Shown: positions 51,273 through 57,700 of the stretch, one piece after another
Layout of the letters: the number at the start of each line of letters is the position of its first letter
Position numbering within the stretch: position 1 is the stretch's first letter
Assembly: GCF_017745215.1 (NCBI RefSeq)
Contig: NZ_JAGHZV010000008.1
Location: forward strand, 1 to 64,000
DNA from: Sphingomonas sp.
GTDB taxonomy: Bacteria; Pseudomonadota; Alphaproteobacteria; Sphingomonadales; Sphingomonadaceae
Direction: 5' to 3'
DNA: 64,000 bases
Translations under genes and position numbers: made by a program
The notes under the pieces: generated by a model
Databases searched by the model: none
Seen by the model: only the letters and a program-made list of their open reading frames with translations
Told to the model about the DNA's origin: nothing

Positions 51273-51686
51273 TCAGGGGCTCGCGGGCTTGTTCTTGCCG
51301 CCGGCGGCCAGCGCGCCGCCGACCACGGCGGTGAGCGCGAGCAGCGCCACCAGCCAGCTCGAGCCCTTCATCGCGCTCGCACCGGTCATCGCGACATCGG
51401 CGCGCGCGAGCGACAGCGACTTGACGGCGGCGCGGCAGCCCTCGCCGCTCACCGTCGCGACCGAGCCCGCTTCGAGCGTCATCGTGCAGCCCTCGAAGGC
51501 GATCGTGGCGCCATCCCGCGAGACGAGGCGGTCGCCCTGGCGCAACGCGGTCGAGGCGCTCGCCGCGATCACCTTGCCGTCGCGGACGATCGTGACGTCG
51601 CCAGACTGGACCACCGGCCCCGCCAACGCCTGGCCAGCCACCAGCGCGGTCGCCGCGCCGCATGCGAAGAGATTCGCGAATTTCAT
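51273..51686 (-). CDS. Small exported FecR-like protein
   Basis: The product is 137 aa with a signal peptide MKFANLFACGAATALVAGQALA, then VVQSGDVTIVRDGKVIAA...LRQGDRLVSRDGATIAFEGCTMTLEAGSVATV, the pattern of a FecR-type beta domain. A C-terminal hydrophobic segment (SSWLVALLALTAVVGGALAAGG) ends in a short lysine tail. Two cysteines may form a disulfide. It runs against the purine operon between xdhC and guaD and converges on xdhC with only 14 bases between stops. Function unknown; no sigma factor is nearby. Confidence 0.72.
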   Translation of the reverse strand: MKFANLFACGAATALVAGQALAGPVVQSGDVTIVRDGKVIAASASTALRQGDRLVSRDGATIAFEGCTMTLEAGSVATVSGEGCRAAVKSLSLARADVAMTGASAMKGSSWLVALLALTAVVGGALAAGGKNKPASP

Positions 51687-51787
51687 GTCGATGCTTCCCT
51701 GCCGGTTGAAGGTTTGTTCTGCTCTTGTATCCATCATAGGAAGCGCGCGATGCTGACCCCAAGCGCCTGGGCCAGGAAAGTCGGCGC

Positions 51788-53077
51788 ATGACGCGCCGCG
51801 CCTTCCGCGCCGAGATCCTGCGCGTGCCCGAGGACCCCGCCAGGGCGGGACCGGCGGCGGTGCGCCACGAGACCGATGGACTGCTGGTGGTCGAGGACGG
51901 GCGCGTGCTTGCCTGCGGATCGCATGACGCGCTGGCGAGACAGTTCGCCGAAGTGCCGGTCGAAGCCTTCCCAGGCGGGCTGATCGTCCCCGGCTTCGTC
52001 GACGCGCATGTCCATTATCCGCAGACCGACCGCATCGCCTCGCACGGCGAGCAGCTGCTCCACTGGCTCGCGCGCCACATCTTCCCCGCCGAGACCGCCT
52101 TCGGCGACCGCGCGCATGCCGGCGAGACCGCGGCCTTCTTCCTCGACGAGCTGCTGCGCAACGGCACGACCAGCGCACTGGTGTTCGCGACGGTGCATGC
52201 GGAGTCAGTCGACGCGCTGTTCGAGGCCGCGCTGGCACGCAACATGCGGATCACCAGCGGCAAGGTGCTGATGGACCTGGGCCCCGAGGACTTGCGCGAC
52301 ACCCCCGAGACGGGCCGTGCCGAGAGCGAGGCGCTGATCGCGCGCTGGGCGGGCAAGGGGCGGCTCGGCTATGCGGTCACCCCGCGCTTCGCGCTCACGT
52401 CGTCCGACGACCAGCTTGCCGAGGCCGGCCGGCTGCTCGCCGAGCATCCCGAGGTGCTGCTCCACACGCATCTCTCGGAGAATTGGGGCGAGATCGGCGA
52501 CGTCGCGCGCCGCTTTCCCGAGGCGGCGGATTATCTCGGCGTCTACGAACGCTTCGGGCTGGTCGGCCCGCGATCGGTGTTCGCGCATTGCGTGCACCTC
52601 GAGGCCGAGGCGCTCGAGCGGATGGCGGCGGCGGGCGCAGGGATCGCCTTCTGCCCGACGAGCAACCTGTTCCTCGGCTCGGGGCTGTTCGATCTTGACC
52701 GCGCCACCCGACACGGCGTGAAGGTCGGGATCGGCACCGATGTCGGCGCGGGCACGAGCTTCTCGATCCTCGCGACGCTGGGCGAGGCCTATAAGATCGG
52801 CCAGCTGCGCGGGAGCGCGCTCGATCCGTTCCGGGCACTGCACCTCGCGACTGCGGGCGGCGCGAAGGTGATGGGGATCGGCGACAAGGTCGGCGGGCTG
52901 CTGCCTGGGCAGGAAGCCGATTTCGTCGTGCTCGACGCCGCCGCGACGCCGCTGCTCGCGCGGCGGACGAAGGGAGCGAGCCTGTTCGACCGCCTCTTCG
53001 CGCTGCAGGTGCTGGGCGACGACCGGGCGGTGCGGTTCACTTATGTCGCCGGCGAGCGGGCGCATGCGCGTGACTGA
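51788..53077 (+). CDS. guaD: Guanine deaminase
   Basis: The 429-aa amidohydrolase-superfamily enzyme turns guanine into xanthine and so feeds xdhAB. Metal and substrate residues appear in PGFVDAHVHYPQTDRI near residue 70, HTHLSENWGE near 222, FAHCVHLE near 260 and GTDVGAGTSFS near 318. It is separated from xdhC by the antisense FecR-like gene, so it must have its own promoter. Confidence 0.95.
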   Translation: MTRRAFRAEILRVPEDPARAGPAAVRHETDGLLVVEDGRVLACGSHDALARQFAEVPVEAFPGGLIVPGFVDAHVHYPQTDRIASHGEQLLHWLARHIFPAETAFGDRAHAGETAAFFLDELLRNGTTSALVFATVHAESVDALFEAALARNMRITSGKVLMDLGPEDLRDTPETGRAESEALIARWAGKGRLGYAVTPRFALTSSDDQLAEAGRLLAEHPEVLLHTHLSENWGEIGDVARRFPEAADYLGVYERFGLVGPRSVFAHCVHLEAEALERMAAAGAGIAFCPTSNLFLGSGLFDLDRATRHGVKVGIGTDVGAGTSFSILATLGEAYKIGQLRGSALDPFRALHLATAGGAKVMGIGDKVGGLLPGQEADFVVLDAAATPLLARRTKGASLFDRLFALQVLGDDRAVRFTYVAGERAHARD

Positions 53078-53101
53078 GTCTGGCGGCCGCCACCCAACCA
53101 G

Positions 53102-53129
53102 CGTCATCCCGGCTTTCGCCGGGATGACG
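53102..53129. repeat. Palindromic repeat, single-hairpin form
   Basis: CGTCATCCCGGC and GCCGGGATGACG flank a TTTC loop (12-bp stem). It lies 25 bases past guaD and before the next co-directional gene; it could end the guaD transcript. Confidence 0.85.
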
Positions 53130-53149
53130 GAGTAGGTAGGAAAAAGGGG

Positions 53150-54112
53150 ATGCTCCGCCGCTTCCTCGCCGTGTTCGAGCCCTTCATCCTCATGCTGGTG
53201 GGGACGGTGGTGCTCGCGTCGATCCTGCCGGCGCGCGGCGGCTTCGTGCCGCTGTTCGACGCGGCGGCGGACGCGGGGATCGTGCTGCTCTTCTTCCTCC
53301 ACGGCGCCAAGCTGTCGCGCGAGGCGATCGTCGCGGGGGCGAGGAACTGGAAGCTGCACCTCGCGGTCTTCGCCTCGACCTATATCCTCTTCCCGATCCT
53401 CGGGCTCGCCACGGCCTCGCTCCTCACCGGGCCGATCGCCGCGGGGATGCTGTTCCTCACGCTGCTGCCCTCAACCGTGCAATCCTCGATCGCCTTCACC
53501 GCGATCGCGCGCGGCAATGTCGCGGCGGCGGTGTGCAGCGCGTCCTTCTCCAACCTGATCGGCATCGTCCTCACCCCCGCGCTCGTCGCGCTGCTGATGC
53601 ATTCGACCGGCGGCGGCATCTCCTTCGCAAGCGTCGAGACGGTCCTGCTCCAGCTGCTCCTGCCCTTCGCGCTCGGCCATGCGCTCAGGCCGTGGATCGG
53701 CGGCTGGGTGACGCGCAACAAGAAGCTGGTGACGGTCGTCGACCGCGGCTCGATCCTGCTCGTCGTCTACACTGCCTTCGGCGCGGCGGTGGTCGCGGGG
53801 CTGTGGCACAAGCTCTCGGGCGGGGATCTCGCGCTGATCCTCGTCGCCTGCTGCGCGATGCTGGGCGTGGTGCTCGCCGCGACCTGGGGCGCGGCCAGGC
53901 TGCTCAAACTGCCGCGCGAGGATGCGATCGTGCTGCTGTTCTGCGGCTCAAAGAAGAGCCTCGCCTCCGGCGTGCCGATGGCGGGCGTCCTCTTCCCCGC
54001 GGCACAGGTGGGCGTGGTGATCCTGCCGCTGATGCTGTTCCACCAGATCCAGCTGATCGCCTGCGCCTTCATCGCGCGGCGGATGGCGGACGGGGACGAT
54101 ACGGCCCGCTGA
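53150..54112 (+). CDS. Bile acid:sodium symporter-like transporter (SBF family)
   Basis: This 320-aa inner-membrane protein has about ten hydrophobic segments. MLFLTLLPSTVQSSIAFTAIARGNVAAAVCSASFSNLIGI near residue 105 and LLFCGSKKSLASGVPMAGVLFP near residue 265 are the two crossover motifs of the YfeH-type SBF branch. The transported solute is unknown; an organic anion driven by Na+ is the family norm. AAGGGG precedes ATG 53150. Confidence 0.9.
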   Translation: MLRRFLAVFEPFILMLVGTVVLASILPARGGFVPLFDAAADAGIVLLFFLHGAKLSREAIVAGARNWKLHLAVFASTYILFPILGLATASLLTGPIAAGMLFLTLLPSTVQSSIAFTAIARGNVAAAVCSASFSNLIGIVLTPALVALLMHSTGGGISFASVETVLLQLLLPFALGHALRPWIGGWVTRNKKLVTVVDRGSILLVVYTAFGAAVVAGLWHKLSGGDLALILVACCAMLGVVLAATWGAARLLKLPREDAIVLLFCGSKKSLASGVPMAGVLFPAAQVGVVILPLMLFHQIQLIACAFIARRMADGDDTAR

Positions 54113-54172
54113 ACTTCGCGGGTCCCGATAGCTGCAAATCCATGCTAGCTTCCACCCACCGAGGGGAGCGGG

Positions 54173-56449
54173 ATGGTCGTCGAAGGCGGATGGAAGCGGT
54201 TCTGGCGGCGGACGGGCCTGTCCGTTCCCGGGCTGATTCTGCTGGTCGCGCTGATGGCCGCGCAGCTCTCGGGCGGGTTCGGCCTACAGCGGCTCGGCAA
54301 CCTGCTGTTCGACAGCTACCAGCGCGCCGCGCCGCGCCCCTATGACCCGGACGGCCCGGCGCGGATCGTCGACATCGACGACGAGACGATCAAGCGCCTC
54401 GGCCAATGGCCCTGGCCGCGCAGCGACGTCGCCGAGCTCACCAAGCGGCTGACCGACGCCGGCGCCTCCGCGATCGCCTTCGACATCGTCTTCTCCGACC
54501 GCGACCGTACCGCGCCCGAGCTGCTCGCCAGGCGCGCCGAGCGCGACGGCGCCAGCCCGCAATCGCTCGCCGCGCTCAAGACGATTCCCGATCCCGATGC
54601 GGTGTTCGCTGGCACAATCCGGCAGTCGCCGGTGGTGCTCGGCTATTTCCTCGGCCACGACGCCAGCACCACGCCGGTCGAGCCCAAGGCGGGCTATGCA
54701 GTCATCGGCACGCCGCCGACGGGGAAGATCGAGAAATACACCAGCTCGATCGAAGCGCTGCCGCAGTTTCGCAGCGCCGCGACCGGCCTTGGCTTCATCA
54801 GCCTGCCGCCCGACAGCGACGCGATCATCCGCCGCGTGCCGACGATCGCGATGCAGGACGACCAGATCCTGCCTTCGCTCTCGGTCGAGGCGCTGCGCGT
54901 GGCGCAAGGCGCGGGATCGGTGATCGTCAAGTCGAGCGACGGCAGCGGCGAGATCGAGCAGGGAGACGCGACCGACAATTCGACTGCGGCGGCCGACCCG
55001 CTCGTCGCCTCGGTCAAGGTCGGCGAGTTCGAAATCCCCACCGCCGCTTCGGGCGAACTGTGGATGTACTATACCGCGCCGACGCTGAAGCGCGTCACGC
55101 CGGCGTGGCAGATCCTCGAGGGCAAGCTCTCGCCGCAAGAGATGGAGAAGCGCTTCGGCGGCCGGATCGTCTTCATCGGCGCGAGCGCACAGGGACTGTA
55201 CGACCTTCGCTCGACGCCAGTGCAGGGGCGCGAGATGGGCGTCGCGATCCACGCCCAGGCGATCGAGCAGATGGTGTCGCACGTCTTCCTGACGCGCCCC
55301 TATTGGGGTCCGCCGCTCGAGAATGGCCTGATGCTCGCGGCCGGGCTGCTGATGGCGCTGCTGCTGCCGTGGATGGGCGCGGCGCGCGGGGCGCTGCTCG
55401 GGCTGCTGATGGTCGGCGGGATGTTCCTCGGGAGCTGGCTCGCCTTCCGCCAGCAGCATTACCTGCTCGATCCGGTGGTCCCGGCGCTCGCGCTCGCGGC
55501 GATCTGGATCGTCGGCACGGTCTACACCTTCTACCGCGAGGAGCGGCAGCGCGCGTACATCCACCATGCGTTCGACCGCTATCTCTCGCCCGACCTCGTC
55601 AAGCGCATCGTCGACGACCCGAGCCGGCTCGAGCTCGGCGGCGAGGAGCGCGAGATGACCGTGCTGTTCTGCGACATCCGCCAGTTCTCGCGCACCTCGG
55701 AGCAGCTGAGCCCGCAGGAGATCATCCGCTTCCTGATCGCCTTCCTCACGCCGATGTGCGACATCCTGCTCGCGCGCCACGCGACGATCGACAAGTTCAT
55801 CGGCGACGCGATCCTCGCCTTCTGGAACGCCCCGCTCGACGATCCCGACCAATATTCGAACGCCGCGCGCGGGGCGCTCGAGATGGTCGGCAAGCTCCGC
55901 GAGCTCAACCGGACGATGCCCGGCGGGCCCGAGCCCTGGCCGGGCGAGATCGCGATCGGCATCGGGATGAACTCGGGGCCGTGCTGCGTCGGCAACATGG
56001 GCTCGGCGCAGCGGCTCTCCTATTCGCTGATCGGCGACACGGTGAACCTCGCCTCACGGATCGAGGGGCTCACCAAATACTACGGCGCCCCGATCGCGAT
56101 GGGCGAGGACCTGCAGGTGCACCTCCGCGAATTCGCGACAGTGCCGCTCGACCATGTCCGCGTGGTGGGACGCGAATCGCCCGAAGTGATCCACGCGCTG
56201 CTCGGCGACGAGCGGCTGGCGGCGCAGCAGGGATTCCGTGCCTTCGCCACGGGGCATGAAGCGATGGGCCGCGCCTATCGCGCCCAGGCCTGGGACGAAG
56301 CCGAGGGACTGCTCGACGAACACCAGAGCTATGCCGAGAGCCTGGGGTTGGCGAAGCTCTACGCCCTGATGCGCGAGCGGATCGAACGCTACCGCGCGAA
56401 CCCGCCGGGGGCGGAGTGGGACGGCGTGTTCGGGGCGACGGAGAAGTGA
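54173..56449 (+). CDS. CHASE2-domain class III adenylate/guanylate cyclase
   Basis: The product is 758 aa. After an N-terminal membrane segment, a periplasmic CHASE2 sensor domain spans about 35-350 (ARIVDIDDETIKRLGQWPWPR...; GRIVFIGASAQGLYDLRSTP). Three membrane segments (about 376-460) lead to the cyclase domain: metal aspartate in MTVLFCDIRQFSRTSE near 495, KFIGDAILAFWNAP near 540 and GDTVNLASRIEGL near 623. The lysine and aspartate in substrate positions favour ATP. It is complete and likely senses an envelope signal. Stop overlaps the next small gene (TGATG). Confidence 0.92.
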   Translation: MVVEGGWKRFWRRTGLSVPGLILLVALMAAQLSGGFGLQRLGNLLFDSYQRAAPRPYDPDGPARIVDIDDETIKRLGQWPWPRSDVAELTKRLTDAGASAIAFDIVFSDRDRTAPELLARRAERDGASPQSLAALKTIPDPDAVFAGTIRQSPVVLGYFLGHDASTTPVEPKAGYAVIGTPPTGKIEKYTSSIEALPQFRSAATGLGFISLPPDSDAIIRRVPTIAMQDDQILPSLSVEALRVAQGAGSVIVKSSDGSGEIEQGDATDNSTAAADPLVASVKVGEFEIPTAASGELWMYYTAPTLKRVTPAWQILEGKLSPQEMEKRFGGRIVFIGASAQGLYDLRSTPVQGREMGVAIHAQAIEQMVSHVFLTRPYWGPPLENGLMLAAGLLMALLLPWMGAARGALLGLLMVGGMFLGSWLAFRQQHYLLDPVVPALALAAIWIVGTVYTFYREERQRAYIHHAFDRYLSPDLVKRIVDDPSRLELGGEEREMTVLFCDIRQFSRTSEQLSPQEIIRFLIAFLTPMCDILLARHATIDKFIGDAILAFWNAPLDDPDQYSNAARGALEMVGKLRELNRTMPGGPEPWPGEIAIGIGMNSGPCCVGNMGSAQRLSYSLIGDTVNLASRIEGLTKYYGAPIAMGEDLQVHLREFATVPLDHVRVVGRESPEVIHALLGDERLAAQQGFRAFATGHEAMGRAYRAQAWDEAEGLLDEHQSYAESLGLAKLYALMRERIERYRANPPGAEWDGVFGATEK

Positions 56450-56628
56450 TGCCCGACGAACGGGCACTCGCGGCGGAGCAAGAGGCAAAGCTGCAAGCAC
56501 TGCGAGACCATATCAACGCTGCGATCGACAAGGGCGGCTCACGCACGGACGAGGAAGTCCGCATGGCAGTCGAAGCTGAACTCGATGCCTGGGAAGCCGA
56601 GCGCGCGAACCAAACCCGTTCGCCCTGA
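56449..56628 (+). CDS. Small acidic protein coupled to the cyclase
   Basis: A 59-aa, mostly helical, highly charged protein (MPDERALAAEQEAKLQALRDHINAAIDKGGSRTDEEVRMAVEAELDAWEAER) whose ATG overlaps the cyclase stop. The pattern LQALRDHINAAIDKG is vaguely like ParD-type antitoxins, but no toxin follows. Its last codons run into the palindromic repeat (Q-T-R-S-P), so the C-terminus may have been reshaped by that insertion. Confidence 0.6.
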   Translation: MPDERALAAEQEAKLQALRDHINAAIDKGGSRTDEEVRMAVEAELDAWEAERANQTRSP

Positions 56629-56702
56629 GCTTGTCGAAGGGCGCCTTGTCACCAGCGTTTCGCTCGAGGATGGTCCCCCTTCGACAAGCTCAGGGCGAAC
56701 GG
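56616..56702. repeat. Inverted pair of CTTCGACAAGCTCAGGG-type repeats
   Basis: Two 26-base arms, one containing CCCTGAGCTTGTCGAAGGG and the other its exact inverse, flank 35 unique bases. This is a second repeat family, distinct from the CCGTCATCCCGGC element. It sits between convergent genes and may terminate both. Confidence 0.85.
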
Positions 56703-56715
56703 TGATTGACGATGC

Positions 56716-57618
56716 CTAGCGCACCCCCAACACCCCCGCCTGCGCTTCCAGCTCCGCCTTTGCGCCCGGGTTCGCCTTCACTGCATCCCTCAACGCCTGT
56801 GCCGCCTTGTCGCGCTCGCCGAGCACGGTGCGGCTGCGGATCAGCATCAGCCAGCCCTCGACGTTCGACGGATCGGCCTTGAGCTTCGCCTCCAGGCTCG
56901 CGACCATGCCCTGCGCCATCTGGTCCTGCTGAGAGGGCGTCATGCCCTTGGCCGCCTCGAGCTGCTCGGCGCTCGGACCCGGCACCGTCTGCGCGGCAAT
57001 ACTCGGCGCGGGCTGGCGGACTGCGGCGATGCGGCTCGCGACGTCGATCTTGTGGATGCGGCCGACCTGCTCGATCGTGCGCTTCAAATCCGCCTCCCAC
57101 GGCGCCCCCGGCGGCGTGTCTTCGAGCAGCGCGAGCCAGTCGGCGATCGCACCGTCGTGGTCGCCGCGCAGGTCGCGTGCGACCGCGAGGAAATAGCGCG
57201 CGCGCGGGTCCTTGGCGTCGAGCTTGATCGCGCGGTCGAAGGCGTCGAGCGCGGCAGGCGGCATCGGGTCCTGCTCGCTCGCCATCACTCGCGCCTCGCC
57301 GAGCGCCGACCAATAGCCGGGCGCCCTGGCGTCGAACTGCACCGCGCGCTCATAGGCGGCGACTGCGCCCGGATAATCGCGCTGGACGAACTTCGCTTCG
57401 CCGAGCCGCGCCCAGGCGGCGGGATCGGTCGGCGCGGCCCGGGTGCGCGCTTCGATCGCATCGACCGACTCGGCGGGCGCCGCGCTCGGCGAGGGATCGG
57501 GTCCGGGCGCCTCCTTCCCCCCGCGCATCGCCGCATAGACCAAGGACACCGCAAGGATCGCCGCCGCGCCGATCAGCGCCAGCCGGGCCGCTCCTTGCGT
57601 CTGCTTTCCGGACTCCAT
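56716..57618 (-). CDS. TPR protein, CcmI/CycH-like
   Basis: The product is 300 aa. One N-terminal membrane helix (LALIGAAAILAVSLVYAAM) is followed by a proline/alanine linker and TPR repeats (DPAAWARLGEAKFVQRDYPGAVAAYERAVQFDA; LKADPSNVEGWLMLIRSRTVLGERDKAAQALRDAV), like the apocytochrome-binding C-terminus of CcmI. It is divergent from the electron-transfer operon that includes a decaheme cytochrome, so a role in its maturation is attractive but unproven. ATG 57618 follows GGGAGG; the longer frame is rejected. Confidence 0.75.
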   Translation of the reverse strand: MESGKQTQGAARLALIGAAAILAVSLVYAAMRGGKEAPGPDPSPSAAPAESVDAIEARTRAAPTDPAAWARLGEAKFVQRDYPGAVAAYERAVQFDARAPGYWSALGEARVMASEQDPMPPAALDAFDRAIKLDAKDPRARYFLAVARDLRGDHDGAIADWLALLEDTPPGAPWEADLKRTIEQVGRIHKIDVASRIAAVRQPAPSIAAQTVPGPSAEQLEAAKGMTPSQQDQMAQGMVASLEAKLKADPSNVEGWLMLIRSRTVLGERDKAAQALRDAVKANPGAKAELEAQAGVLGVR

Positions 57619-57700
57619 GGCCTCCCCCTGCCCCGCCTTATAGGTGGCGCGGCGCGCGCCGCATGATAATGTTATGCAGGTACCGGCTTGCGCAAGGGGG

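Noticed and set aside
2336-53129. Repeated palindromes considered as CRISPR repeats
   Set aside because: Copies are kilobases apart and palindromic, with no spacer array or cas gene.
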